The notes: generated by a model not told the origin, from the letters alone. A stretch of 64,000 nt of DNA from Avena insularis (GCA_023614405.1 CM042693.1:336085527-336149526); one strand, 5' to 3'; positions 1 to 12,601 are shown, counted from the first letter of the stretch. Made by a program: numbers and translations.

Positions 1-450
1 GAATCACCGTCTCGCCTTCCGGAGTCGCCTCGGCAACGTAGAACCACGACTTTTTCTAGTCGCTCGCTGCCTTGGCGGGCAACATCAGGTCGAAGAATGA
101 GGCCTTCGACTTCAGCTGGAAGATTAGGCCACTCGCGGCGAGCATTGGGCCGCCTCGCCATGCTGATCCGTCCATGGAACAGATCTTGCCAAAGAGGGAA
201 GTAGGCCCAAGTAGCACTGCAGAACGCCACAAAGATGGCGAGCTGCTCGACGCTATGGGGCCCAGATCCGACGGCTGGATCCCGTAGTAGGAGCGAAGCG
301 CCGGAAGAATAGGGACGTGGGAACCCTAGCCCGTTCGAGATGACGGTGAAGCAGATGAACTCCTCTCGCGGGTTGGGAGTCACCTCTCCGCCACGGGATG
401 CGCCGACCGGCTTCAGAATCCGGCCTCCTCAAAGGAAGCCGATTCGCCCT
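1..450 (-). pseudogene. Degraded antisense accessory ORF of a Tat-like Gypsy element (putative gypsy-type transposon domain)
   Basis: Read on the minus strand this stretch encodes, with frame changes, blocks EEFICFTVISNGLGFPRPY, then FRRF, then YYGIQPSDLGP and HSVEQLAIFVAFC, and near the left edge FFDLMLPAKAASD, a stop, KKSWFYVAE. The order and spacing resemble the plant 'putative gypsy type transposon' domain (Pfam PF04195), where a conserved Trp sits before WFYV; here that codon is TAG. Two compensating shifts occur in the middle and a stop precedes the WFYV block, so the gene is dead. It lies antisense to the LTR at 910-1362, which matches the antisense extra ORFs known between pol and the 3' LTR in Tat/Retand-clade Gypsy elements. 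The C-terminal part runs off the left edge. The family call is from motif memory, not a search. Confidence 0.55.
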
Positions 451-611
451 AGTGCATTTCGATCTGCCCCAAGGTTCGTGGAAGGGCCATGGCGGAAAGA
501 TTTGTGGGGCTCGGAGGATTTTGCTATTGGAGTCACGGTGAGGGAGGCGAAAAGGTGCGGCAATCGGAGGAAATGGTGAGACGGTGGTCCTCTCGATCGC
601 TAGCCATTCCT

Positions 612-619
612 CTTATATA
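612..619 (-). promoter_or_regulatory. TATA box for the antisense ORF
   Basis: Minus strand reads CTATATAAGA, about 160 bp upstream of the first recognisable codons of the antisense ORF relic. It suggests the ORF had its own promoter rather than depending on the LTR. The 290 bp between here and the LTR at 910 show no coding signal. Confidence 0.4.
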
Positions 620-909
620 GCGTTGCTACCCGCCAAATCAGGGAACCGTTACCTCGTGATGATTACGCCAAAAGTTACCGTTGGATTAACTCCAGCGGCT
701 AGTTTGACCATGTTTAACGGTCCAACTTCAGCCACTCGGCTCACGACCCAACCACTATGACAAGAGCCACGACTCGACTCGCCAAAGCGAGTAGTGTGAT
801 TAGTTTTTCCTTTATACAGAGCCCGTTGATTCGATGGATGTCTACTCAGCAGCAGATGCTCGATGCCGGCGACCACCTACGCCAAATCGACGACGGCCCT
901 GGGGACTCT

Positions 910-1362
910 TGATGGGGATATGCCTACCGGGTATACCCAACAGACGTTCCGATCGCCCAAGACTTGGCGAGTGGGCTGCAAGACGGCGATCGATTGAAGC
1001 CCCGAGAACCAAGCGATGGAAGTCAAGGCCCAAAGCGAGTAGATAGGCCCGATCGGATTAGGTTAAGCAGTATCAAGCTTTAACTGAATCGGTTGAGATA
1101 TGTAAACCCTAGGCGGTGAGCCTATATAAACCTGCAGGCGTAGAGATACGTTCCATCATACCCCACGCGACTCGCCGCCAGCCGAGCTCGCCCATTGTAC
1201 CACCTTCATAATACAATCTAACGAGAGTAGGTCTTTACCTCCGGGCCGAACTGGTAAAACCATGTCTCGCCTCATCTCGCTCCACAAATGGCTGGCCGCC
1301 CTTGCCCCTCGTTCTACTACTCGCTGCCGATTGCAGCATCTGCCGTGACCATTCCCACGACA
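910..1362 (+). repeat. Gypsy LTR (453 bp), plus orientation
   Basis: The segment starts TGATGGGGATATGCCTACC directly after a G-rich stretch (ctggggactct) that fits a polypurine tract, and ends ATTCCCACGACA. The termini are imperfectly inverted (TG..GGGGAT / ATTCCC..CA). A TATA box lies at 1123-1130 and a typical transcribed U5-like tail follows, which sets the orientation as plus. It is therefore the 3' LTR of the element whose internal 3' part fills 1-909. No matching 5' LTR lies in the window. Confidence 0.6.
1123..1130 (+). promoter_or_regulatory. LTR TATA box
   Basis: TATATAAA inside the 453-bp LTR, about 230 bp before its 3' end, the usual position for the U3/R boundary. Confidence 0.5.
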
Positions 1363-4300
1363 CTAGTGTTTAGTTAAAGTTAATCAGTCTTGAGGGTTAT
1401 TAGGTTTTACATTAGGGTTGGTGATGGTTATGAATGATGTTAAGTTATCATATTTTAATTGATGGTACAAGTGACTAAAGTTAACTTTAAAAACATGAAT
1501 AAACTTCAAATGAGATGTTTATGATTGTTTAGACCAAAGTTAACTATAAAAATAGAAGTGAATTTTAAGATATAATGAGTTTTAGAATATTATCTAGTTT
1601 TAGGGTTTTGAAAAATATGATTATGGATGATCCCTTTTAATTTAAGTGAAAGATGAATTTAATAATATGCAATTTATTAATGGGAGCATAATGAGATGAT
1701 CTTATAAATTTGTTGGGTTTAGAGTCATTTTAAGAGTGGTTAAGAGATGAAGATTATTCACCATCTTATCCATGAGTGATATATAATATTTATTTAAAAG
1801 GAGTTTAATTTGAATTTAAGATTTAAAAATATTTAAAGGTTAATAGTTATATTTAAGTTTTATTATGGTTATGGATTTAGACTTAGTAATTAAACTTAAA
1901 GGATTTAGTGTTTTATTAAGGAATGTGATTATTTCTTTCTTAGTAAATAAATGTAAAGAATTAACAAAGTGGTTATTTTATTTTAGTAAAATAAGTAAAT
2001 GAGTTTTATTATCTAATGTTACTTAAATATTTTTTAATAATATATATAGTATTTTTCTAGTAAAATATATTTATTCAAGATCTTAAAAATGAATTTTATT
2101 TATTTTTAAGTATTACCTTTTTTTTATAAAATTCTTCAAAAAATTAAGTATCTTTAAATATTTGCTTTATATTTTATTTGTAAAACTCTAAGTTAGTATT
2201 TTTATAAAATAGTAGAGTTAGTTTATACACAAAAATGGTTTTTATTTATTTTTAGGAGTTTTTCTTATTTTATGAAATTTTACTCAGGATTTAATGGTGT
2301 TAATATTTATGTGCTTTATATTTATTTTAAATAAATAAAGTTATATTTTTATTAGATAGATCTTATTTTTATGATAATTTTAACATATTAAATGTATTTT
2401 TATGATTTTTCTATAATTTTCTATAGCTGAAAATGTTTAGAGGTTATTTCGGTAATTTATTTGTTTTACTTTTATTTCATTTCTTATCCTAATTAACTTG
2501 GGCTGTTTGGTTGGGCACATGGGCCAGCCTGGCCCATTTAGAGCTGGTTTGGGTCATCTAGACCACGGCCCACCCCCTCTCTTCCTCTCCTCTCACTCGC
2601 ACACACGCGACATAATCCCCACTCTCCCTCTCTCGTTTCTACCTCACACGCTTGGCCGCTTCGCCCGGCTAACGGCAAATCCGACGGCCTTGATTCTTGC
2701 GTGTGCTAGCGCGGTCTAGCCCCTGCCTCCTCTTCCTTTCTCCTGGTCGATTTGGTTCAATCGTGGCCTCGCACGCATCTGGCCAAAACCCTAGCTTTGC
2801 CTAGGCCGACCACTGTCGATCCTGGCGCCGCCGCTTGCTGTAGTCAACATCCTAGGCAGGTGTAGGATGATGTGCCCCTCCTGGGTGCTCCATGTGCTGC
2901 CTTGGTGGTGAGGTTGATGCTGGGCTAGGTGGTGGTGGTCTCTGTACTGCTATGTCACAAATGGTCTTGGTGATGGTATACGGTGAAGCCTTCCCTGTGG
3001 TGTGCCACCTCGGTCGCACGGGCTCTGCCTTGCCATGCTGTTGTGGTTGTGCCATGGGTGTCAGGTACATGCGACAATCCTTCTTTCCCCTCTCTTCTCC
3101 GTGACCAGCCTTTGTGCTGATGGTTTTGGTTGATGTTGAGTTGATTGCTAAATGGTTTTACTCAATTTGTTTTACTGGTCAAGGTTGAATTCATGGAACC
3201 CCTAGTTTATTTGTACAAACTAAGTAGATTTTTTTATGTTGTTGGGGTATTGGTCAGATGCCAGTATAGGTTGTTTGCATGATCAGGTCAGAATTAGTCT
3301 AACTAATCTCCTATTAATTCTATGTTGAAATAGGAATGTCAATGTAGATGATGGTACTATCTGAATCTAGTTAAATGGTGAAAATTTTATAGTGATAACA
3401 GTCCATTGACCATTTGATTTCTGGCAATACTAAAGATAAGATATGTTGCTATTCTTTGTGCTAATTGGACAGGTTTTGGTTAATTTCGCATGGATTTCTT
3501 ATATGATTTCACATAGCTATAGTGATAACTATAGACAAAATTTGTATGGACAAAATAACTAGAACCTGAACATAATGTTTTATAATAGGGTTATGTGTAT
3601 GTGAGTTCTGGAGTAATTTGGCACATAGATTAATTGGTTTCTATGTTCCTAGGATTGGGCATGAACAGTTTCTCATGTTTTATTTGTAAGTGGTCACACA
3701 ATATAACATATTATCTTTTATTTAATAATCTATCTAAAACACTTCCAAGATGTTATTGTAGATGGTATGCATTTGATAGGACTGTTGGTTCATCAAATTA
3801 ATGTGTATGTGAGGCACAACTGTGAGTACAATTCATCTTAACAAGTTGAACATATAAGCAATACTTATAAATGATTTCTTGATGGATAATAAATAAACTG
3901 CAGTAAATATCTTATTTTTACCTTGTTCTTGTTTATCAGTCAGGCATTATTAGAAAGAATAGTTGTGCTCTTTTTCATTCTTTTAATTTAAAGAATTCAT
4001 ATTGTTTTCTTTATGTACAAATGAATAAATGAATAGAAGCATGTATATGGTTTTATTATTTCTTATCCTTGTTGGTGGATTGACAGTGGTTGGAATGTTG
4101 TCCAGTTAATAATTACCAGGATGTGGTATTGTTGTTGTAGATGGAACAGTTTGACAAATGTGTACTGGACACATGGCAGTGAGTTTGGCTTGGAATGATT
4201 TCTAGTGGTTTACTCTAGAAAAATGATTTTATTAGTATATTGTGAGACTTATTCTCTGATCTGTTGTTTATGAGTGGTATTTATAGATGATCTTGCTGCT

Positions 4301-6088
4301 ATGGTACCTCCTTGGAGTATGAACAGTACCAAAGATCATCTACATGATCTTTGTTTGAATCAATCTTATACCTCAGCTAAACAAAAAATGGTCCTTTGCC
4401 TATGGTTTGATGATCTCTAGTTCATCCAGTCTCTATGGCTGCTGCTAACATAGATGCCACTGTGATGCCTCCCTCTGGAGTGTACACAGTGATAGCTATA
4501 TTTTTGGTAGTTGTCTATTGAGATTTACTTTCTGGAGAACTCTTAATTGGCTGCCAAGGATGCTAAGACTGAGGCCAAATTCTATATAAGAACAGATACT
4601 AAAATGTGGCTACTAGATTCTCTATGATGACTCGACATAGCATTTCTATGTGGATCTGAGAGAAATACTTTTACCAATCTCCTGTTTTACTTTGGAGTTT
4701 CATATGCAGATATAAACAGATACTATATGATGATCTTGGTGTTGAGTAGTAACCTGATGCTGGACTTGAGGTTTCTATGCTGGTAATAGCACTTGATCAG
4801 TTAGCCTACTTTGTCCTTGTGATGTAGTTGTTGCCTGCTCCTCCTGATGTGGATCTTGATAATCTTGCTTGTGCTACTGGATCTGTCTTCCCCTAATTCT
4901 AGCTCTTGGATGTCTCCTGGGAGCAACCAGGGCTAGAGATGGTTTGGTGGAATGATTTGGTTTCTAGTTGATAAAGCTGGATAGATCAGTGATCATCTGA
5001 TTCTATATTGTGGTTTTTCATGTGTGGCCTTGGGAGTTCTAGTGCTAAGAAATGAGCTGGGGTGGAAGGAGTAGCTAGCAGCAGTGACTGCCACGGTTGG
5101 TTCCTTCTTATCCTCCCCTGGTGTGCTCCTGTGTTGACAGCAGATACCTGCATGTTGATGTGCAAGCTGCTTGCAAGTGGGACCTGCTGGTGTGGATGAG
5201 ATCAAGTGAAAACTTGATATTTGTGGAATCTTTATCTTATTATTTTTACTGCCATGGTGAAACTTTCCCCTCTCCAGGCCTATGATGTTGTACTGAGGCC
5301 CTCACTAGATAAGAACAGATGCTCAATTTGGTGAAACTTGCCCCTTACAGATTAGCTCAATGATGAATTTTAAAAGTGCATTTCACTGTTCACTTCTGAG
5401 AGAAAAACTAACCAACTAATCCTTATTTTATTTTATTTTTGTTTTGTTTGCAGGAAATGAAGAGAAGAAAGAAAATATCAACTGTTGAAGGACATAAGAG
5501 AACAGTAACTTAGGAATTTCTCTTGAATAAATATTGTAATTTATTTTTCTATTTGAATATTGTAAAAACATTGTATTGTTGTATTTAATTCAATAAATTT
5601 TACTTATTTCCATCCTATTTTTCAATTCATTTGTAAAGACAATGACATATATATTTTGTTGTAATAAAGAATTATGTTATTTATTTCAATTATGTAATTC
5701 TTTTTTCTACTTATTTGTTTCCTGATACTTTACTTTTATTTATCTATTGTAAAAGATCAATGTAATAAAGAATCCTTTTTATATCATTTCGGTAATCATT
5801 TAGTTTCAAGTTATTAAATATTTCCATTTCCTATTTGTGAATTTTTATAAATTCATTTGAAATTCAAATACATGTTTGAACAATTTTTTCCCGAAACAAA
5901 GAATTCTACAAAGGTCATGTCAAAATCTATCGCACTTGCTCTGAAGTTTCCTTCAGTACAAGAGAGATCTCGATCCCTCTATAGCTCTTTAAGTTTTGCA
6001 CGAAAATTCCCCGGATTTTATTATGCATGAATGCAATGCACAAACCTATGTCCTCTCTATTTCTAGGTGCTAATCCTGGGATGTTACA
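1363..6088 (+). mobile_element. Long LTR-like segment, 3' boundary at GGGATGTTACA, 5' end unresolved
   Basis: No significant ORF is present. About 1.1 kb of very AT-rich DNA (1363-2490) switches abruptly to GC-rich DNA beginning with a gggccagcctggccc motif (2510-2850), then to moderate composition up to a sharp end, CCTGGGATGTTACA. The same order (AT-rich U3, gggctggccc motif, GC-rich stretch, moderate tail ending TTACA) is seen in the 4-kb LTRs of element C read on its minus strand, so this is probably a solo or truncated LTR of a related Gypsy type in plus orientation. A matching 5' TGTCACATCCC start was not found, and no target duplication could be matched to the 3' flank. To the right it abuts the Copia relic at 6089, which it may have truncated. 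Confidence 0.5.
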
Positions 6089-7063
6089 GTATCTTTTATT
6101 GACAAAGGTTAAGAATTTCATTTTGATGAAAGACTTAGGCAAAACCCGAATATTTAGCATGAATGTCTACATGGATAGACAGTGACGCTAATATGGTCAT
6201 GCCAAGCATACATATATGAGATATTGAAGGGGTTCAATATAGAAACGATGATAAAAGGATCTTATCGCATGGAAAAGAATTGAAATCAAGATTAAAGTGT
6301 ATCGACACTTGATAAGTGAAACAAGATTCAAGTGCTTTGACACTTGATGAGTGAAATCACAAGAATGTTTTAATCAATCATACCATGATATGTACACATC
6401 CAGATATTTCCTATGCTCTAAGTGTTATGAGCATATACCAGAATGAATCATAAAATGATCATTGGACGATAGTAAGGATATTCTTATAATCTATTGGAAG
6501 AATTAAGAATATATTCCATTTGTATAAGTGACAAATAGTTCATTGAAAAATGATACTAGTTTTGTCACAAGATACAAATTAAGTTTATCTCAATTTAAAC
6601 TATGGGTGGCACAATGAAATAGAAAGAAAGTTTCCATGATGGATTTGGATGAATTCCAAAGAAAAGACATTATGACGGATACTACAACAAAAGGCTAAGT
6701 ATATGACTGCTATAGTAGCAGCAAAGGAGGGCATTTGTGTCAAGTAGCTTGTTATCAAACTAAGGTGTGGTTCACAACGGGATAACACTAAATATATATT
6801 GTACGACAATAGTATCGACATGGTTTAACCCCAAGGAACTAAAGGTCTCACCAAAAGACCAAATTTATACAATGTCATCCCATTAGAGTAATGAGTGATG
6901 CGTGGAGACACAAATACATGCAAATACATACAAACCTGAAAGCTTCAAATCTGTAGATTATATTAACCACTTGCAATCGCGTAGATGGAACACCAGAAAG
7001 CCATAGGTGTTCAATACGCAAAGTTTTCAAACTAGATTATTCTATCTAGTGCAAGTGGGAGAC
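6089..7063 (+). pseudogene. Copia D: degraded reverse transcriptase C-terminus and RNase H
   Basis: Fragments in several frames match the end of Angela/BARE-type Copia pol. 'LMKDLG' (near 6120-6135) corresponds to the FSMKDLGEAAYILGIKI block of elements E-G, and 'LYDNS' with 'VKVSPKD'-like remnants near 6800-6860 corresponds to YCDNMGAIxxAxEPRSH. A polypurine tract, aagtgggagac (7053-7063), ends the region and directly precedes the LTR at 7064. Numerous stops and shifts show it is the oldest Copia copy in the window. Its 5' part is missing because the 1363-6088 segment abuts it. Confidence 0.6.
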
Positions 7064-7654
7064 TGAAGGGAATATGCCCGAGAGGCAATAATAAAAGTGG
7101 TTATTATCGTATCCCTTATTTATGAAAAATGTTTATTTTGCATGCTATAATTGTATTAATACGGAAACGTTAATACATGTGTGTTCAATAAACAAAAAGA
7201 AAGTTCCTAGTTATGCCTCTCTTATAAACTAGCTCGTTGATTAACAAGATGATCAAAGGTTTCGTGATCATGGACATTGGATGTTGTTAATAGCAAGGTC
7301 ACAACATTATTGGAATGGTGTGATGAACATTCATCTGAAGTATAGCATTTTGATCAAGGATATTGTGTTTATATTTCTATAACATCATACGAAGTAATCT
7401 TAGTCCTTAGACCATGAGATCATGTCAATCACTAACACCGGAAGAGTATCTTGATAACATCACAAACGTCACACCGTAACAGGGTGACTATAAAGATGGG
7501 TCCAGTGCTACGAAGGTATTATGTGGAGGCTCATGGATCAAGAGTGGAATTTTTCCATCCCCATGACAGATAGATATACTCTGGGACCTCTCGGTGATAT
7601 CACTTTAGTTAGCTTGCAAGCAAGTGATTTGATCACTAGAATGTTATATCACGG
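7064..7654 (+). repeat. Copia D 3' LTR, left part
   Basis: The LTR begins TGAAGGGAATATGCCCGAGAGGC, a mutated form of the TGTTGGA..TATGCCC start shared by the other Copia LTRs here. It stops at the target site of element A; 7650-7654 (CACGG) is repeated at 25843-25847. The right part resumes at 25848. The reassembled LTR is about 1.68 kb. Confidence 0.85.
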
Positions 7655-9138
7655 TGATGACCCACAAGTATAGGGGGTGTATCATAGTACTTTTGATAAA
7701 TAGGAGTGTCTATCCCCACGAGGAGCGGAAGGTGTTAACTAGTGGTATCGAGCAGGAAATCTGTGTAAATACTTAGCAAACGGATTTTTAGGGGTTCTCT
7801 GATAAAGCAAAGAAATAAAGTGCAAGTAATAAAGACAGCAAACAAACGCAACAAGTGGCCCAATCCTTTCTTAGCAAAGGACAAGCCGGTGTAAATACTT
7901 ATAAGGACCAAACGTTCTCGAGGACACATGGGAATTCTGTCAAGTGTTTTCGCTTCAAATAGTTGAGTAGTCTTCTTTGGTGTCGTAAGTGTTGTGTGGG
8001 TGAACCTGTGCTAATGTACCGACCTTACTTGGACTAATACATACTTGTGATTAAACCCCTTGTAAGCATCCGCAAGTGCAAGCCTAACCACAACCTTAAA
8101 CTCTGAGATCCTACACTCCCTTGTGCAATGGTTTCCTAACGAGGGTTCATGTTTCTGTCACTCCAGCAACCCCACAATTAGTAGACAAATACACAATGCA
8201 TTCCCCTAGTCCCATAAATGGTGAAGTATCATGTAGTCGATGTTCACATGACATCACTAGAAGAATAGCACCACAACTTAAATACTAAACCATTGAATAA
8301 TATCTCAACACAAATCCACTACTAACAACATGACTTCTCCCATGTCCTCAAGAACTAAACGAACTACTCACGAGACATCATATGGATCAAGATCAAAGAT
8401 GATATGGTGATAGATAACAATCTGAACATAAACAATAATCCAATGGTTCCACTCACAAGAATCAACTACAATAGTAATCAACACCGGGAAAGTTTCCCCA
8501 AAGAACTATAAAACTATTCAACACAATTGTTACAGCGGGATGGAGTGGTGATGATGGTGCTGGTGGAGATGATGGTGTGGATGATGATGATGATGATCCT
8601 GATGAAGTCTAGCTTGATGATTGTGTCGATGACGGCGATCTCACCTCTCCAAGAAGGAATTTCCCCAGCAGAAATCTGTCTACCGGAGAGCTCTTTCTCT
8701 CTCGGTGTTTTCTGCCCCCACAGAGGTGGCGGAATCTTTCTATGGTTGCTCCCCTTGTTTTAGGGTTTCGAGGAGAAGATATAGGCAAGAGCGCGGAGCC
8801 AGAGGTGGTCCACACCCCCTGTAGGCGCGGCCTAGGGGTGGCCCGCGCCTGGGGGTGTGGGCCCCCTGTGGCCCATCTCCGCCTCCCCTTCTGGCATTCT
8901 TCGTCTTCTGGGAAAATATGATTTTCCGTATTTTTTCTGGTATTTTTCTGATCTTTGCGAAATTGCATCAAAACACCTCTTTTTCCATCAGAATCCTAAC
9001 TCCGGTAGTTCATCCTCCAAGAATCATCCAACATGCAAAAACAAATGAAAAGACATAAGTAACACCTCTTAATATGAAATATATCAATGAATAGAGGCAA
9101 ATTATGATATAGAATGGTGATGCAAATTGGACGTATCA
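7655..9138 (-). repeat. Element A LTR 1 (3' LTR)
   Basis: 1484 bp, near-identical in outline to the split second LTR. It includes a GC-rich segment around 8770-8880 and a short GAT-rich stretch near 8575-8605. On the minus strand a TATATC-type TATA motif lies near 8780. The intact copy here shows what the second LTR looked like before element C entered it: 'catgacttctcccatgtcc' at 8331-8350 is the empty site. Confidence 0.9.
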
Positions 9139-9150
9139 ACTCCTCCCAAG
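9139..9150 (-). promoter_or_regulatory. Element A polypurine tract
   Basis: The minus strand reads CTTGGGAGGAGT immediately before the 3' LTR start, the expected plus-strand priming site. Confidence 0.7.
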
Positions 9151-11110
9151 ATTAGACCTTCGCTTGTATCCAAGCGAAAATTGAGCTCAGTAAACATGTC
9201 CATAGGTTTATGGAGTGAAGTGTCAATAAAAGAATACGGAAAAGAAGCATCACACTTACCATTACACAACTCATAGAAGAAATCAACTCACCATTATATA
9301 ACTTAGCTTGCAACAAGTATAGGAGTCACAATAGAGATGCATAAAGATAAATCATAATTGGAATTGGCAAACTTTGTTCTTGGTCAGAGAACAGCTAGCA
9401 AACAGTTTCACAAAAAATATTTGTAGGATTTTTACAACAAGAGTACTCTTTTGCTCAAACATAAAAGTTTTTTCACAATGAAGGATTTCAAAGCAATACT
9501 CAATAGATAAGAGTCTTGTGCAAACAAGGAAGATAAAGAACATGATTGAATAGATCACCATATGAATGCTTGAAACACAACAACTCAAATGCTTGCTGGA
9601 GATTGAGAGGAAGTAGGTTTACTGACTCAACTTAAAAGTGGGAGAAAGGTCCTTCATAGAAGGAAACATGGATTTCAAGTTCATAAAGAGCTTCCAAAAG
9701 ATTATGGTACTTACTATCTTTGAGCCCTCATTGCCCCTATCATAAGCATCTTGAAATGATTAAGGTTAAAGTGAACAAAGATGGAGTATATGCTTGACAA
9801 AATATAAGTTGGAAATCTCATGTCCCTTGAGTATGAGGGTCGCTCCTCATGCTACTCAACTTTAGTTACCGGTAAGTTCTTGTCATTGTGAGTACATGTG
9901 TATCATAAAGAACCGCCAACGGGGTACCCCTTGCACATGGTACAGGAGTTATCCCATAACCAAAATGACAAGGCAAGCAGACAATGAACATCTCAGCGAT
10001 CTTTTTATTTGCTATTTGCATAGGTTTTTATTGAGGATGCTTCATAGATTTCTCATTATGGTGATGCTGCAAGTTTCCACCATGATTAGGCATGGCTTAG
10101 GCTAGCGTCCCAGGCGTTTCTCTAACACACATACATAACTCCATGGACTTACAAGCTCCCCTTTTATTTCACACCGACGACATCCGCAAACAAAAGAGCA
10201 TGATATCAACTGGATATGTATCCATAAGTGTTGAAAGTGTTCCCCATGACAGCACGGTTCTGCTAATCCCAACATATAGATGCAAGCATATACAACTTCG
10301 ATGGCACAATGGTTCAAGTTTATTAGGGGCAAGAAAATAAGGTGTGCCATCAAGTTCGTGAGAGCTTTACTAACTAGTTTTCACATAACAAAATAATTTT
10401 TAATTCGAAAGATAGATGAAGCTTGAGAATTTGCTTGGAATAGCAATAATGCTAATAGGTAGGTATGGTGGACACAAATGGCACAGGTTTTGGTTCAAAG
10501 GGATTGGATGCATGAGAAGTATTCCTTCTCAAAACAGGTTTTTTGCTAGAAAGGCTGGGTAGCAAGCAAGAGAGTTGAAGGAAACAAGAAAAAATACAAG
10601 TAATAAAGCCAAACATGCAATATTCCTTGAAGACACAAAAGATCTTAAATAAAGAATACTAAACTTATGAGCCAATCAAGGAAGAAAATAGGTGATACAA
10701 AATACCTGTAAGTGCTTTTTATCTTTTCCTTCCAAACCTTAAAAAGTGTTGCTACTGACCAGAGCTCGGTTTGCCAAAACCAATTTATATTTACTTGATG
10801 CTCCCAAAGTGATACCAATACTGACCAACAAGATCAATCATATAATAGAGATTGCAAACTAAAATAACAAGTGCAAAAAGTAAAAGATGAGACTTCTCAT
10901 TAATATTCCATAAAGGCACTCACACCAAGGGATACATAGATAACCAACTAAAGGAGAGATACTTCCACAATGCAAACCAACCTATAAGATAACTTCTCTA
11001 CCAAAGATATGAATCTACTAAAAAGGTAAAAGGTAGAAGATAATGTTGTGATACCGCGGCACTCCCCCAAGCTTGGAACAAGCCAAGGGTATGCCAAACC
11101 TGATGATGAA
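9151..11110. other. Element A internal region without ORF
   Basis: About 2 kb between the accessory ORF and the 3' LTR. It is AT-rich and broken by stops in all frames. I see no pol-like motif on either strand. This is where an autonomous Athila element would carry its pol end and env-like region, so the coding part has been replaced or eroded. Confidence 0.6.
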
Positions 11111-11644
11111 TCACTCCTTCGGTGGTGGTGGTGTTCTCTTGATAAGCTCCTCAATCAGTTTCCTCAAATCCTCAATATCGAAGGTTAGAGTACGAATCAA
11201 CTCCAAATTTTGCTCAATGTGGTTCATGATCATATCGGATCGAGAATCCCAGTCCTTGTTATTCTTTCCCCACTCTTCCTTCTTAGAGTGTTCCTTCACT
11301 GCATGGTCAGAAAGAGGCAGATCCCAAACCGAGGGCAAGTTCCCTTTGGGCACCTGTTGGAATTGTTGCTCATGTATAAGAGTATGGAAGGGATTCTTGG
11401 TACGTGGAGTAGGTGACCGTGGAGCAAAGACAAGACGTGGAGGTTTCCCTCCCGTAGACATCCGTGTTGTCCTGCTAAGATTGGTAGGGTTTGCCACCAC
11501 TCCAATGCTTGCAACGGTAGCGCGGGTGTATGGATGCTCGTCCTCCTCCATGTCCTCTTCATACTCAACCAAGATCTCCTCCTCCTTGGGGTTTTGAGGA
11601 TCATATTCCTTGGGCTTCTTGCCTTTGTCGTTGGTGGATACCAT
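11111..11644 (-). CDS. Acidic accessory ORF of element A, function unknown
   Basis: 177 codons, uninterrupted, from an ATG at 11644. The N-terminus is strongly acidic (EEEILVEYEEDMEEDE, about residues 21-36). A conserved-looking centre follows with PTPRTKNPFHTLIHEQQFQ and VPKGNLPSVWDLPLSDHA, then a C-terminal charged helix ending in a proline run. It lies downstream of gag-protease on the same strand. I recognise the central block as one that recurs in Pooideae Athila-type non-autonomous elements, but no function is known to me. It has no signal peptide, membrane segment or catalytic motif. It stayed open while the gag frame acquired a stop and a shift, which may reflect age or constraint. 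Confidence 0.7.
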   Translation of the reverse strand: MVSTNDKGKKPKEYDPQNPKEEEILVEYEEDMEEDEHPYTRATVASIGVVANPTNLSRTTRMSTGGKPPRLVFAPRSPTPRTKNPFHTLIHEQQFQQVPKGNLPSVWDLPLSDHAVKEHSKKEEWGKNNKDWDSRSDMIMNHIEQNLELIRTLTFDIEDLRKLIEELIKRTPPPPKE

Positions 11645-12601
11645 GGTGCTCTAATCTTGAGAAGATTTCCTGATAGAAACTGATCGAAACAAAAAAACGA
11701 TGAGAACACGATATACGAACCTCGGGGGATCCGGGGGGGTTATATATTACGAAGTTTCAATGCATAAGGAAGGTATTGTGTGAAAATGAGGCGGAGAAGG
11801 AGCTCAGGGGGCTCACACACCCTCCAGGCGCGGCCAGCTGGGGGGCCGCTCCTAGGGTGGGTGTGGCCACCCTGGCCTCTATTTCCTCCTTTGTTTCGTA
11901 TCGTATCCTTCCATATGTAATAAAAACATCAAAAATATATAAAGATAGGGTTTTCATGAACCTTCTGTTTTCACCACTTTTTTTACCTATTCAAGGACGG
12001 ACTCTGCAGATTCCTTTTCTCCTTCTCCTGGAAATTTCTTTCATACAAGGCCTTACACAAACCTCAATGGCAACATTAGTGTATACAAAACAATAAACCT
12101 TTAGGTTCAAAATTCAACTGAAATCCATCAAAACAGAAGCTACCATAGCAACTCCTTTCAAAAAGCCCAAAAATAATCTGAAAGGGAATCAATATAAGAG
12201 GAAAATGCTAATGATGGCAGAAATCTGTCAAAATAGACCAACAGGTAAAGATTGATTTTTTCGAAAAACTTATGTTTCTCAAATAAAAAAGTGTAAAAAT
12301 AATGAAAGTTGGATAACAACTTGGAGAACAAGCACAAAATAATACATCCCCATCCATTATACTGAGCTTCTTCACGAATTTTTACAATGCAGCACAAAAA
12401 TCTGTCCCAAGACAGCCACTTTTCACAACTCCTCTACTTCTCAAAAGTAGTTGATCTTGACACAAAAACCAAAACAAAAAAGATAAGGAGCAGTCATTAG
12501 TGAGGTAATAACTTCCAAGACTCAACAAAACTATTGGGTTATCTCCCAAGAATTACTTTTCTTTATTTCTTTTAAGTTAGGCTTGATAATTTCAAAGATG
12601 C
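11645..12601. other. Element A internal spacer
   Basis: Between the accessory ORF and the end of gag-protease. It contains a GC-rich patch (11800-11880) and AT-rich DNA, with no coding motif that I can support. Confidence 0.5.

Noticed and set aside
2498..3104. Possible gene start in the GC-rich block with short ORFs
   Set aside because: Position and composition match the GC step of the long LTR type; no domain and no long frame.
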